Assembly (NCBI RefSeq): GCF_039537985.1
Contig: NZ_BAABBN010000017.1
Location: forward strand, 1-64,000
Reading direction: 5' to 3'
Length of the DNA stretch: 64,000 bases
DNA from: Litoribacillus peritrichatus
GTDB lineage: Bacteria; Pseudomonadota; Gammaproteobacteria; Pseudomonadales; Litoribrevibacteraceae
Shown here: in pieces, positions 1 to 8,863 of the stretch
Numbering within the stretch: position 1 is the stretch's first letter
How the letters are laid out: each line of letters starts with the position of its first letter
Notes under the pieces: generated by a model
Told to the model about the DNA's origin: nothing
What the model saw: the letters and a program-made list of their open reading frames with translations, nothing else
Database searches by the model: none
Translations under genes and position numbers: made by a program

Positions 1-33
1 TCACTTACATATATATGTCCTTCAACACATCAG

Positions 34-74
34 CAAGTGCCCACACGAATTATCTGAACAAATTCTTAAAGAGC
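34..74 (-). promoter_or_regulatory. rRNA operon leader with boxA antitermination signal
   Basis: Read on the minus strand, this stretch has GCTCTTTAA (boxA core) followed by a conserved GTGTGGGCACTTG element. That order is typical of the leader upstream of 16S rRNA in gammaproteobacteria and differs from the 16S-23S spacer, where the second element is normally absent. The leader reads toward position 1, so the 16S gene should begin just outside the left edge. The rRNA itself is not in the window and is inferred. Confidence 0.7.
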
Positions 75-133
75 TGTGAGACAACCAATTCAAGCAACCT
101 AAGCCGCTTCTGTTATCTCGAAAGAGGACGCAC

Positions 134-161
134 ATTCTAACGATTTAAATCTCTGCGTCAA
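134..161 (-). promoter_or_regulatory. Proximal rRNA promoter (P2-like)
   Basis: On the minus strand, TTGACG (161-156) and TAGAAT (139-134) are separated by 16 bases. The pair is close to the sigma-70 consensus, lies about 60 bases upstream of the boxA leader and points the same way, so a proximal promoter of the rRNA operon is the simplest reading. Confidence 0.5.
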
Positions 162-230
162 CCTTTTTCTTTCAACTTTCTGGAGAAGTGATTCAAACCT
201 GAATCGCGAAACTTCCAATTAAACCGCAGC

Positions 231-330
231 CTAACCAGCTTTCCCGCTTGCCCCTCTCAGAACGTGGAGCGCATTATAGGCATCCCCACACACAACACAA
301 CCCCTTTCTGCACTTATTTTTAATTTAATT
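231..330. repeat. 100-bp direct repeat, left copy
   Basis: This stretch is identical to 350-449. It contains the P1-like rRNA promoter. The copy ends exactly where the run of N begins, and the bases just before the two copies are similar but not identical (CCGCAG against CCGTAG). Confidence 0.95.
273..300 (-). promoter_or_regulatory. Distal rRNA promoter (P1-like), copy left of the gap
   Basis: The minus strand shows TTGTGT, a 16-base spacer and a perfect TATAAT, followed directly by the GC-rich discriminator GCGCTCC. A GC-rich discriminator next to the -10 box is the hallmark of stringently controlled rRNA promoters. The same element recurs at 392-419 on the other side of the N gap. Confidence 0.6.
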
Positions 331-340
331 NNNNNNNNNN
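331..340. other. Assembly gap (10 N)
   Basis: Ten undetermined bases lie between the two copies of the 100-bp repeat. The size is a placeholder and the real distance is unknown. The rRNA leader to the left and the atp operon to the right may have been joined by scaffolding. Confidence 0.95.
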
Positions 341-349
341 TACCGTAGT

Positions 350-449
350 CTAACCAGCTTTCCCGCTTGCCCCTCTCAGAACGTGGAGCGCATTATAGGC
401 ATCCCCACACACAACACAACCCCTTTCTGCACTTATTTTTAATTTAATT
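350..449. repeat. 100-bp direct repeat, right copy
   Basis: Identical to 231-330 and carries a second copy of the rRNA P1-like promoter. It lies between the gap and the atp operon terminator. From 450 to about 574 I see no gene or clear signal. Confidence 0.95.
392..419 (-). promoter_or_regulatory. P1-like rRNA promoter, copy right of the gap
   Basis: Same TTGTGT-16-TATAAT-GCGCTCC arrangement as at 273-300, inside the right copy of the 100-bp repeat. It may be a genuine tandem P1, as rRNA operons often have, or an assembly duplicate. Confidence 0.5.
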
Positions 450-574
450 TCAAAGCGGTTAAAAACCGCCCAACAACGATCAAAATACACACAAAATCCA
501 GTGTGGGCGTACAAAATTCAACCAACCCAATCCAAAATTTCACCTTAACCCCAAAACACGAATCTACCGGACAC

Positions 575-600
575 AAAAAAGGCGAGCTAAGCTCGCCTTT
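575..600 (-). terminator. Rho-independent terminator of the atp operon
   Basis: A 7-bp GC-rich stem (581-587 with 591-597) and a 3-base loop are followed on the minus strand by a run of six T (580-575). It sits 56 bases downstream of the atpC stop codon. A-rich bases on the other side could make it work in both directions. Confidence 0.85.
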
Positions 601-655
601 TAATACCCGAAAAAAAAGGCAGCCTAAGCCACCTCTTTTCTGCGTCTGCCCGCTA

Positions 656-1087
656 CTAACGACCACCACCAACCTTCTTACGAAGTTCGGAGATGGTACG
701 AAGCATTGCGGTAGCTTCAGCAAGTTTTGTCGCAGCAACCGAGTACTCGAAGTCATCGCCACGGCTCTCAAGCTCAGTCTGAGCCTGATTTCGTGCTTCT
801 TCAGCAGCTTGAAGATCCAATTCTTCACCACGTAATGCTGTGTCAGCCAATACGTTGATCAAGTTTGGTTGTACTTCCATAAAGCCGCCAGTAACGAAGA
901 AAACTTCTTCTTCACCATTCTGTTTGATTACTCGAACAGGGCCTGGCTTTAACTCAGTCAGCAAAGGGGCGTGACCAGGGGCAATACCCAGGTCACCCAT
1001 TTTACCAGCTGCAACCACTAACTCCACCAATCCTGAAAAGATCGACTCTTCAGCGCTTACGATATCGCAATGTACGGTGATAGCCAT
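656..1087 (-). CDS. atpC: ATP synthase epsilon subunit
   Basis: Epsilon subunit of the F1 central stalk, which couples rotation to catalysis and inhibits ATP hydrolysis. The 143-residue protein has the usual N-terminal beta-sandwich, with GHAPLLTELKPGPVRV at about residues 38-53, and a C-terminal helical hairpin ending in RTISELRKK. Length is normal for gammaproteobacteria. ATG start with a GAGG ribosome-binding site. Last gene of the nine-gene atp operon, 26 bases after atpD, followed by a strong terminator. Confidence 0.98.
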   Translation of the reverse strand: MAITVHCDIVSAEESIFSGLVELVVAAGKMGDLGIAPGHAPLLTELKPGPVRVIKQNGEEEVFFVTGGFMEVQPNLINVLADTALRGEELDLQAAEEARNQAQTELESRGDDFEYSVAATKLAEATAMLRTISELRKKVGGGR

Positions 1088-1113
1088 GTCAGTTGCCTCT
1101 TTTACCGGTTAAC

Positions 1114-2487
1114 TTAGACAGTCTTTGCTTTTTCAACTGCTTCTTCAATTGCACCTACCATGTAGAAAGCCTGTTCAGGCATTGCATCGTAGTCACCAGC
1201 CAAAATACCTTTAAAGCCACTGATAGTGTCTTTCAAAGATACGTACTTACCAGGAGCACCAGTAAATACTTCAGCTACGAAGAACGGTTGAGATAAGAAA
1301 CGCTGAATCTTACGAGCACGAGATACAGTTTGCTTATCTTCTTCAGATAGCTCATCCATACCCAGGATCGCAATGATGTCTTTCAATTCTTTATAACGCT
1401 GAAGAACTGTCTGTACACCACGAGCAATTTCATAGTGCTCTTGACCAACAACTAACGGGTCCAACTGACGAGAAGTTGAATCCAGCGGGTCAATCGCAGG
1501 ATAAATACCAAGCTCAGCAATTTGACGAGATAGTACAACTGTCGCGTCTAAGTGAGCAAAGGTGGTTGCAGGAGACGGGTCAGTCAAGTCATCCGCAGGT
1601 ACATATACCGCCTGAATAGAAGTAATAGAACCTTCTTTCGTCGACGTAATACGTTCCTGAAGTACACCCATTTCTTCTGCAAGTGTTGGCTGATAACCTA
1701 CCGCTGAAGGCATACGACCCAGAAGTGCAGATACTTCAGTACCCGCAAGCGTGTAACGATAGATGTTATCAACGAACAATAGTACGTCACGACCTTCGTC
1801 ACGGAACTTCTCAGCCATAGTCAGACCAGTCAACGCAACACGCAGACGGTTTCCTGGAGGCTCATTCATCTGACCATAAACCAACGCAACTTTATCGATT
1901 ACGTTAGAGTCTGTCATTTCGTGGTAGAAGTCATTACCCTCACGAGTACGTTCACCAACACCAGCAAATACTGAGTAACCTGAGTGCTCAATCGCAATGT
2001 TACGAATAAGCTCCATCATGTTTACAGTTTTACCTACACCAGCACCACCGAACAGACCAACTTTACCACCCTTCGCGAATGGGCAAACCAAGTCAATTAC
2101 TTTAATACCAGTTTCAAGTAGCTCGTTAGAAGCTGCCTGCTCTTCATAAGAAGGCGCTTTACGGTGAATCGCTGCACGAGCTTGCTCACCGATCGGGCCT
2201 TTCTCATCGATTGGGTCACCAAGAACGTCCATGATACGACCCAGAGTTTCTACACCCACAGGTACTTCAATTGGAGTTCCAGTGTTTTCAACTTCAAGAC
2301 CACGAGATAGACCTTCAGTTGAACCCATTGCAATGGTACGAACGATGCCGTCGCCCAATTGCTGCTGAACTTCAAGCGTAGTTTCTTTGCCTACAACTTT
2401 CAGCGCGTCGTACACTCTAGGTACGTTGTCACGTGGGAATTCCACGTCGATGACGGCGCCGATAATCTGTACGATACGTCCGCTCAT
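1114..2487 (-). CDS. atpD: ATP synthase beta subunit
   Basis: Catalytic beta subunit of F1 (457 residues). The P-loop GGAGVGKT is at about residues 148-155, with the catalytic GERTREGND motif and the Walker B region LLFVDNIYR downstream. The sequence is uninterrupted and close to the gammaproteobacterial consensus. ATG start with GAGGAACC just upstream. It lies between atpG and atpC as in the standard operon order. Confidence 0.99.
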   Translation of the reverse strand: MSGRIVQIIGAVIDVEFPRDNVPRVYDALKVVGKETTLEVQQQLGDGIVRTIAMGSTEGLSRGLEVENTGTPIEVPVGVETLGRIMDVLGDPIDEKGPIGEQARAAIHRKAPSYEEQAASNELLETGIKVIDLVCPFAKGGKVGLFGGAGVGKTVNMMELIRNIAIEHSGYSVFAGVGERTREGNDFYHEMTDSNVIDKVALVYGQMNEPPGNRLRVALTGLTMAEKFRDEGRDVLLFVDNIYRYTLAGTEVSALLGRMPSAVGYQPTLAEEMGVLQERITSTKEGSITSIQAVYVPADDLTDPSPATTFAHLDATVVLSRQIAELGIYPAIDPLDSTSRQLDPLVVGQEHYEIARGVQTVLQRYKELKDIIAILGMDELSEEDKQTVSRARKIQRFLSQPFFVAEVFTGAPGKYVSLKDTISGFKGILAGDYDAMPEQAFYMVGAIEEAVEKAKTV

Positions 2488-2567
2488 ATTGGTTCCTCAT
2501 TAACCAAATATAATTCGTTTACAATCGCCAAGCGTGTTTGTATTCAACAACGTTACACGTTGGATTA

Positions 2568-3431
2568 CTAAACAGCCGCTGCGCCACTCACGATCTCAGA
2601 CAATTCCTGAGTAATCGCTGCCTGACGTGCTTTGTTATAAAGAAGCTCAAGCTCCTTGATAAACTGACCTGCGTTGTCGGTTGCGTTTTTCATTGACATC
2701 ATACGAGCAGCTTGTTCGCTCGCATTATTCTCAACAACAGCCTGGTACACCTGAGACTCAACAAAGCGTTGAAGCAACTTCTCAAGAAGTTCTTTTGCTT
2801 CAGGCTCATAAATATAGTCCCAGTTGTGAGCACGTTCGGTTACTTCTTCTGCCTTCGGCAATGGAAGTAACTGAGTCGTCGTTGGCGTCTGTGTCATACT
2901 GTTCACAAAAGTGTTGTATGACACATACAGTCGATCAATTTTGCCTTCAGCGTACGCATCCAACATAACTTTTACGGCACCTACTAACTGTTCAACCGAA
3001 GGGGTATCACCCAACTGGTTTACTGAGCCGTCGATTTTCATGCCTAAGCCACGGAAAAAGCTCTGCGCTTTAGTACCTATGGTACAAAGGCTGATTTCCG
3101 CACCTTGGTCAACCCACTGTTTCATGTCTTTAGTAAGACTACGGAACAAGTTTGAGTTTAAACCACCGCACAAACCGCGATCTGAACTGACAATAATATA
3201 GCCAACACGCTTGACCTCACGCTCTTGCATAAAAGCGTGCTTGTACTCTGGACTGGATTCCGCAACGTGACCAATCACTGAACGCATACGGTCAGCGAAA
3301 GGACGGCTTGAAGCCATTCTGTCCTGAGCTTTACGCATCTTACTAGTCGCAACCATTTGCATTGCGTTAGTAATTTTCTGCGTGCTCTTCACACTACCTA
3401 TTTGGGTGCGAATCTCTTTTCCGACTGCCAT
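2568..3431 (-). CDS. atpG: ATP synthase gamma subunit
   Basis: Rotor shaft subunit of F1 (287 residues). The conserved N-terminal helix (KEIRTQIGSVKSTQKITNAM) and the C-terminal helix with MKNATDNAG are both present; these form the coiled coil inside the alpha3-beta3 ring. The SDRGLCGGLN motif is visible at about residues 83-92. Normal length, no disruption. Lies 80 bases upstream of atpD in the atp operon. Confidence 0.98.
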   Translation of the reverse strand: MAVGKEIRTQIGSVKSTQKITNAMQMVATSKMRKAQDRMASSRPFADRMRSVIGHVAESSPEYKHAFMQEREVKRVGYIIVSSDRGLCGGLNSNLFRSLTKDMKQWVDQGAEISLCTIGTKAQSFFRGLGMKIDGSVNQLGDTPSVEQLVGAVKVMLDAYAEGKIDRLYVSYNTFVNSMTQTPTTTQLLPLPKAEEVTERAHNWDYIYEPEAKELLEKLLQRFVESQVYQAVVENNASEQAARMMSMKNATDNAGQFIKELELLYNKARQAAITQELSEIVSGAAAV

Positions 3432-3507
3432 GATGTCACTGCCTATAAACGTTGATCCAGGCCACTCATGATAAATTCAAAGCTCGTCCTAAGACGAGCT
3501 CAGCAGA

Positions 3508-5052
3508 TTACCAAGTTTGAGTAGCTTTGAATTTCTCGATAGCTTCTTTCAGACCAGCAGCGATGTCGTTGTTGTAATCGCCTTTTTCATTGATCTTAGC
3601 CATCAAAGTTGCGTGTTCTGCATTCACGTAGCTCAATAGTGCCGCTTCGAATGCTACAACTTTCTGTACTTCAACGTCGTCGAGGTAACCCTCGTTAGCA
3701 GCGAACAAGCTCACAGCCATTTCCGCAACGCTTAGTGGAGCGTATTGCTTCTGCTTCATAAGCTCTGTCACACGTTGACCGTGCTCAAGTTGCTTACGAG
3801 TTGCTTCGTCAAGGTCAGATGCGAACTGAGCAAACGCTGCCAATTCACGATACTGAGCCAATGCCAGACGAACACCACCACCCAACTTCTTAACTACTTT
3901 AGTCTGTGCCGCACCACCTACACGTGATACAGAAAGACCGGCGTTGATCGCTGGTCGGATACCTGAGTTAAACAGGTTCGTTTCCAGGAAGATCTGGCCA
4001 TCAGTAATAGAAATTACGTTAGTAGGTACGAACGCAGAAACGTCACCACCTTGAGTTTCAATGATCGGCAATGCCGTCAATGAACCCGTTTTACCTTTCA
4101 CTTCACCGTTAGTGAACTTTTCAACGTATTCTGCGTTAACACGAGAAGCACGCTCAAGTAGACGAGAGTGAAGATAGAAAACGTCACCAGGGTATGCTTC
4201 ACGACCAGGCGGACGACGTAGTAGTAGAGAGATCTGACGATATGCCCAAGCTTGCTTGGTCAAGTCATCATATACAATCAAACCGTCTTCACCGCGATCA
4301 CGGAAGTATTCACCCATTGCACAGCCAGCATATGGAGCAAGGAATTGCATAGATGCTGGTTCTGATGCAGAAGCAACAACGATGATGGTGTGATCCATTG
4401 CACCGTGCTCTTCAAGCTTACGAACAACGTTCGCAATTGAAGATTGCTTCTGACCTACGGCAACGTAGATACATTTAACGCCAGTGCCTTTCTGGTTAAT
4501 GATTGCGTCGATAGCGATCGCAGTCTTACCTGTCTGACGGTCACCAATGATCAACTCACGCTGACCACGACCAACAGGAACCATGGCATCAATTGATTTA
4601 AGACCAGTCTGAACTGGCTCATCAACTGACTGACGCGCAATAACACCAGGAGCAACTTTCTCTACCGGTGCCATTGTTGCGTTTTCAATCGGACCTTTAC
4701 CGTCAAGTGGGTTACCCAGTGCGTCAACAACGCGACCAAGCAAACCTTCACCTGTAGGAACTTCAAGAATACGACCAGTACATTTTGCTTTCTGACCTTC
4801 TTGCAGACCTAGGTAGTCACCCAATACGATTGCACCTACAGAATCACGCTCCAAGTTCAGAGCCATACCGTAAATGCCACCGTCAAATTCAATCATTTCG
4901 CCGTACATCACGTCCGCTAGGCCGTGAATACGTACGATACCGTCAGATACACTGACGATTGTGCCCTCGTTGCGGGCTTCAGAAGTCACATCCAAACTTT
5001 CGATGCGCTTCTTGATAATATCGCTGATCTCTGATGGATTCAGTTGCTGCAT
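3508..5052 (-). CDS. atpA: ATP synthase alpha subunit
   Basis: Non-catalytic nucleotide-binding alpha subunit of F1 (514 residues). Walker A GDRQTGKTA is at about residues 169-177, and the LLLRRPPGREAYPGD segment carries the conserved arginines. I start it at the ATG giving MQQLNPSEIS, which has GAGG eight bases upstream and matches the family start. A TTG start seven codons earlier (5073) is open but less likely. Only 27 bases separate it from atpH. Confidence 0.98.
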   Translation of the reverse strand: MQQLNPSEISDIIKKRIESLDVTSEARNEGTIVSVSDGIVRIHGLADVMYGEMIEFDGGIYGMALNLERDSVGAIVLGDYLGLQEGQKAKCTGRILEVPTGEGLLGRVVDALGNPLDGKGPIENATMAPVEKVAPGVIARQSVDEPVQTGLKSIDAMVPVGRGQRELIIGDRQTGKTAIAIDAIINQKGTGVKCIYVAVGQKQSSIANVVRKLEEHGAMDHTIIVVASASEPASMQFLAPYAGCAMGEYFRDRGEDGLIVYDDLTKQAWAYRQISLLLRRPPGREAYPGDVFYLHSRLLERASRVNAEYVEKFTNGEVKGKTGSLTALPIIETQGGDVSAFVPTNVISITDGQIFLETNLFNSGIRPAINAGLSVSRVGGAAQTKVVKKLGGGVRLALAQYRELAAFAQFASDLDEATRKQLEHGQRVTELMKQKQYAPLSVAEMAVSLFAANEGYLDDVEVQKVVAFEAALLSYVNAEHATLMAKINEKGDYNNDIAAGLKEAIEKFKATQTW

Positions 5053-5079
5053 GCTTTTATCCTCAATGCTCAAGGCAAC

Positions 5080-5616
5080 TTAGGAATTGATCGCTTCGGC
5101 CAACTTTTCAAGTCGTCCAGCCACTGAGCCGTCAATAACCATATCACCTGAACGAATTACGACGCCGCCAATCAATGCTTTATCAGTGCCTGTAGACACA
5201 TGAATTTCTCGATTGAATTTCTGGCTAAGTGCCTCAGCCAATTTTTGTTGTTCGTCATTCGCCAGATCAAACGCAGAAGTAATATCCACGTCAATAGATT
5301 GTTCTTGATCGGCTTTATATTTATCAAACAAAACTGATATTTCTGGCAACAATGCCAAACGATGGTTTGCTGAAAGAACCATTAAAAAGTTCTTTAAGCC
5401 ATCGTTGATCTGTTCACCACATACATCGATGATCAGTCCTGCTTTCTGGTCAGAAGTCAATTGCGGAGCGGACAACAATTCAGCTGCCTTTTCATCCGCC
5501 GCTGTCTGAGCAGCAATGCCCAAACCAGCTGACCACTGATCCAATTGGCTGTTCTCAAGAGCAAACTTAAAAGCTGCTTTTGCGTACGGCCGCGCGAGTG
5601 TGGTTAATTCAGCCAT
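5080..5616 (-). CDS. atpH: ATP synthase delta subunit
   Basis: Delta subunit (178 residues) of the peripheral stalk that holds the alpha3-beta3 hexamer to the b subunits. The N-terminal helical domain begins ARPYAKAAFKFA, and the C-terminal half has the family signature IGGVVIRSGDMVIDGSVAGRL. ATG start with AGAGG upstream. It lies 14 bases after atpF in the operon. Confidence 0.97.
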   Translation of the reverse strand: MAELTTLARPYAKAAFKFALENSQLDQWSAGLGIAAQTAADEKAAELLSAPQLTSDQKAGLIIDVCGEQINDGLKNFLMVLSANHRLALLPEISVLFDKYKADQEQSIDVDITSAFDLANDEQQKLAEALSQKFNREIHVSTGTDKALIGGVVIRSGDMVIDGSVAGRLEKLAEAINS

Positions 5617-5630
5617 TGATCAACCTCTGC

Positions 5631-6101
5631 TTAAAGCTCCGACGCAAGTTTGTCGAGCAGCTCTTTATGTGCATTTTCATCGACTGAACGCTCAAGAATC
5701 TGTGCTGCACCTGCTAGAGCCAGTGTAGCAACTTGTGCACGCAATGCTTCTTTAGCACGGTTCACTTCCTGCTCGATTTCTGCTTGTGCGCCCGCTTTGA
5801 TGCGATCGCCTTCGGCATGAGCAGTTTCTTTTGCTTCGTCGATAATTTGATTTGCACGCTTGTTGGCTTGCTCGATTAGTTGCGCAGCTTCTTCTTTACC
5901 TTCACGCATTTGTTGCTTAGCTTTTTCTTGAGCTAGCTCCAAATCACGCTCAGCACGATTAGCGGCATCCAAACCATCAGCAATTTTCTTCTGACGTTCT
6001 TGAAGAGCAGCCATCAATGGTGGCCACACATACTTCATGCAGAACCATACGAAAACCGCAAACGCGATAGTTTGGCCAATCAGTGTCAAGTTAATGTTCA
6101 C
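5631..6101 (-). CDS. atpF: ATP synthase b subunit
   Basis: Membrane-anchored peripheral stalk subunit (156 residues). One N-terminal transmembrane helix (about residues 5-25) is followed by a long charged Ala/Glu/Lys-rich coiled coil that dimerises and reaches the delta subunit. GTG start (6101-6099) preceded by GGGGTG. A single b gene, without the b-prime paralogue found in photosynthetic and some other bacteria. Confidence 0.97.
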   Translation of the reverse strand: MNINLTLIGQTIAFAVFVWFCMKYVWPPLMAALQERQKKIADGLDAANRAERDLELAQEKAKQQMREGKEEAAQLIEQANKRANQIIDEAKETAHAEGDRIKAGAQAEIEQEVNRAKEALRAQVATLALAGAAQILERSVDENAHKELLDKLASEL

Positions 6102-6161
6102 GCCAACACCCCTAAAACAGTGAATTAATTTCGGTAACCTTTATTTCGGGTAAACCAAAAA

Positions 6162-6392
6162 TTAAGCTACTGCGAAGATTAGGTACATTGCGATACCCAC
6201 ACCGATCATTGGAACAGCATCCAATAGACCAGCCATAAGGAACATCTTACCTTGAAGCATTGGAGCCAATTCAGGCTGACGTGCAGTACCTTCCAGTAGA
6301 CGGCCGCCTAGCAAACCAAAACCGATCGCAGTACCTAATGCACCTAGACCGATCAACAATGCGCTTGCGATGTAGATCAAACCTGCATCCAT
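6162..6392 (-). CDS. atpE: ATP synthase c subunit (proton type)
   Basis: Ring-forming proteolipid (76 residues) with two transmembrane helices joined by the polar loop GTARQPE. The first helix has the Gly-rich packing pattern. The ion-binding carboxylate is Asp58 in GLLDAVPMI, and the first helix lacks the Gln typical of sodium-binding rings, so a proton-driven enzyme is inferred. AGGAG ribosome-binding site eight bases before the ATG. Confidence 0.98.
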   Translation of the reverse strand: MDAGLIYIASALLIGLGALGTAIGFGLLGGRLLEGTARQPELAPMLQGKMFLMAGLLDAVPMIGVGIAMYLIFAVA

Positions 6393-6443
6393 TTTCTTCT
6401 CCTAAATTTAAAGGTTGGTTAAGTTAAAGTTTAAGGTTTTTAA

Positions 6444-7286
6444 TTAATGGTCTTCATGCGCCTGACTTAGATACACCACGGTTAGAACCATGAAGATATA
6501 AGCCTGAAGCGAGATAACCAGAATATGGAAAATAGCCCATCCTAATTGCAATACACCACCAAGTACGCCCATTGCCCAGCCTGCGCTGTACAGTAAAGCA
6601 ATCAAGATGAAGATCATTTCACCGGCATACATGTTTCCGAACAAACGAAGGCCAAGTGAAATAGGTTTTGCAATTAGGTTTACAAGTTCAAGCACCAGGT
6701 TGAAAGGAATCATAGCCCAGTGGTTGAATGGGTGTAGGCCAAGCTCTTTTGAGAAGCCGCCAATCCCTTTGATTTTGATGCTGTAGTAAAGAATCAGAGC
6801 AAAAATGCCCAATGCCATACCCAGTGTGATGTTCGGGTCTGTGGTTGGTACCACTTTCATGAAGTGAATGCCGACCATCGTACTCAGGTGCGGAATCCAG
6901 TCAACCGGAACCAAATCCATTAAGTTCATTAAGAAAACCCAGGTAAAGATCGTCAATGACAATGGAGCGATCAGTGGGTTACGGCCATGAAATGAACCTT
7001 TTACCGTGCTATCGATGAATTCAAGTACCATCTCAGCGAAATTCTGGAAACCGGTAGGAACACCAGTCGACGCTTTTTTCGCAACGCTACGGAATAAGAA
7101 AAGGAAAAGAACACCTAAAGATAGTGTCCAAAACATGGAATCTACGTGAATTGCCATGAAGCCCATATCGGAAGCTTCCTGGGCAGTGTGAGCAAAGCCC
7201 CAACTACCATCTGCTTTTTGACCATAAGTCAGGTTTTGCAAATGATGTCGGATATACTCGGTAGAGGTTAATGCGTCTCCGGCCAT
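6444..7286 (-). CDS. atpB: ATP synthase a subunit
   Basis: Integral membrane stator subunit forming the two proton half-channels. The essential Arg lies in SLGLRLFGNMYAG, and several hydrophobic helices are visible. The N-terminal STEYIRHHLQNL and GSWGFAHTA stretch is typical of gammaproteobacteria. I use the ATG giving MAGDALTS (280 residues); a TTG start four codons upstream (7298) is possible because AGGA lies just before it. Confidence 0.97.
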   Translation of the reverse strand: MAGDALTSTEYIRHHLQNLTYGQKADGSWGFAHTAQEASDMGFMAIHVDSMFWTLSLGVLFLFLFRSVAKKASTGVPTGFQNFAEMVLEFIDSTVKGSFHGRNPLIAPLSLTIFTWVFLMNLMDLVPVDWIPHLSTMVGIHFMKVVPTTDPNITLGMALGIFALILYYSIKIKGIGGFSKELGLHPFNHWAMIPFNLVLELVNLIAKPISLGLRLFGNMYAGEMIFILIALLYSAGWAMGVLGGVLQLGWAIFHILVISLQAYIFMVLTVVYLSQAHEDH

Positions 7287-7319
7287 AGTTTCTCTCAACG
7301 TCCTAAAGGTTAGTAGTTA

Positions 7320-7694
7320 TCAAAACTTTATATAAAGCGGCGCTAAAATGTTGCACATCATAGCTGCCATAAAGGTTGTAAACACGGCGATTAAATCGGC
7401 TTGAGGATAACTCTTAAACAGCAAACCGAACAACGCAGCTGATAATAGCATCTTCCATGTTACACCTTTGTAAAAAGACTGAACTGCATGAGCCGCCTGA
7501 CTGGCGCCTACATGTTGCCAAGCCTTTTTAACAAAATACGCATTGGGGACCGTATAAATCATGCCGCCAAAAAATGACGAAATTGCGGCAACTTCACCCG
7601 CAGCAAAAAAAAACACACTTGCAATCACACAAGTTATGATGCTTTGGACAATGATAATTCGAAATACAGGCGGTGTTGGAATCGTAGATTGCAT
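7320..7694 (-). CDS. atpI: ATP synthase assembly protein AtpI
   Basis: Small hydrophobic protein (about 124 residues) with four predicted transmembrane segments, first gene of the atp operon. AtpI helps c-ring assembly and has been linked to magnesium and calcium uptake; the family is weakly conserved. Identification rests on position, size and the GGMIYTVPNAYFVKKA stretch. The start is uncertain: I prefer the ATG at 7694, but GTG codons at 7718 and 7715 are in frame. Confidence 0.85.
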   Translation of the reverse strand: MQSTIPTPPVFRIIIVQSIITCVIASVFFFAAGEVAAISSFFGGMIYTVPNAYFVKKAWQHVGASQAAHAVQSFYKGVTWKMLLSAALFGLLFKSYPQADLIAVFTTFMAAMMCNILAPLYIKF

Positions 7695-7787
7695 ACGCGT
7701 TTTATCTCTTCCCACCACTTACGAATTTATCGCTCAAATCACAAAAATTGGTTACCGGTCCCAGTACCCCTGATTTTGAGTTCGCAA

Positions 7788-7816
7788 AGTATATTGATAA
7801 TGCCTGTGCTCTTCAA
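7788..7816 (-). promoter_or_regulatory. Promoter of the atp operon
   Basis: On the minus strand, TTGAAG (7816-7811) and TATACT (7793-7788) are separated by the ideal 17 bases. It lies about 95 bases upstream of atpI, in the only sizeable gap before the operon. Inferred from sequence pattern only. Confidence 0.55.
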
Positions 7817-7920
7817 CAACTGTGGGAAAAAATGTAGCATTTTTTTGATTAAATAATATACAAACACTAGATATAGGGAGTGAACGGCCATTCACTCCAC
7901 TATTCGGGCAGAAAAGGACA

Positions 7921-8811
7921 CTAGTTCAAGTGTTTCAAGATCCCATCCAACTCATCCAAAGAGCCGTACGAGATGGTCAACTTGCCTTTTCCTTTATCAG
8001 AATGGTTAATTTTTACCGGCGATCCCAGACGATTTGCCAAGGTTTCTTCCAAACGCAGGATATCCGGATCAACTCTCTTTTCTTTGACTGGCGGTAAATC
8101 GTCCTGACTTAATACCTTTTTAACTAACGCTTCGGTTTGTCGAACCGTCAACTCCTCAGAAACAACCCTTCGAGCCAACAGAATTTGCTCATCCCCTTCC
8201 AAAGACAGCAAAGCCCGGGCATGCCCCATATCCAGGTCGCCACGCTCAAGCAAGGTTTTCACTTCGTCCACCAGATTCATAAGACGCAACAGGTTAGTCA
8301 CCGCCGTGCGTGATTTGCCCACCGCATTCGCCACTTCCTGCTGAGTGAGTTCAAACTCTTCCTGCAGACGAGCCAATGCCCTGGCCTCTTCAATCGGGTT
8401 CAGGTCTTCACGCTGAATATTCTCAATCAGGGCCATGGCAATGGCGGCATCGTCTGCAATTTCGCGAATCACGGCAGGAACTTTTTCCAAACCAGCCATT
8501 TGTGCCGCTCGCCAACGTCGCTCGCCCGCAATGATTTCATAACGATTGGCTTTGATTGGGCGAATGACTATTGGCTGCATGATGCCCTGCGCTTTGATCG
8601 ACGCAGACAACTCTTCTAAAGACTGAGGGTCTATATCCATACGAGGCTGATATTTACCTCGCTGCACAAATTCCACCGGAACTTCCGTGTACGAGCCATC
8701 CAGAGAAGAAGCGGCTCCCGCCTCAAGTTCCGGATTTGAGGCTTGCTTGGCCGATGTAGCACCCAATAGAGCGTCCAGCCCACGACCTAATCCACGTTTT
8801 TTTGTTGCCAT
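7921..8811 (-). CDS. parB: Chromosome partitioning protein ParB
   Basis: CTP-dependent DNA clamp (296 residues) that loads at parS and helps segregate the origin. The N-terminus KKRGLGRGLDALLG is the ParA-interacting motif. ParB/Srx motifs IIAGERRWRAAQMAG and ENIQREDLNPIEEA follow, then the helix-turn-helix LTQQEVANAVGKSRTAVTNLLRL and a C-terminal dimerisation domain. I start at the ATG before ATKKRG; an upstream in-frame start at 8844 would add 11 residues unlike the family. Its targets are very likely the two parS sites in recF. Confidence 0.97.
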   Translation of the reverse strand: MATKKRGLGRGLDALLGATSAKQASNPELEAGAASSLDGSYTEVPVEFVQRGKYQPRMDIDPQSLEELSASIKAQGIMQPIVIRPIKANRYEIIAGERRWRAAQMAGLEKVPAVIREIADDAAIAMALIENIQREDLNPIEEARALARLQEEFELTQQEVANAVGKSRTAVTNLLRLMNLVDEVKTLLERGDLDMGHARALLSLEGDEQILLARRVVSEELTVRQTEALVKKVLSQDDLPPVKEKRVDPDILRLEETLANRLGSPVKINHSDKGKGKLTISYGSLDELDGILKHLN

Positions 8812-8863
8812 TAATTCACTACCTACGTATTCACCACAGTCCATTGCCTATGTATCACCTGTA

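Noticed and set aside
503..835. Plus-strand ORF over the end of atpC and its terminator
   Set aside because: It runs through the terminator hairpin and the opposite strand of atpC, with no motif.
5053..5073. Extended AtpA start at TTG 5073
   Set aside because: The ATG at 5052 has a better ribosome-binding site and gives the conserved MQQLNPSEIS start.
7877..7898. 8-bp inverted repeat after parB as a terminator
   Set aside because: No T run follows on the minus strand. It may be an incidental palindrome or a weak pause site, so it was not listed as a terminator.
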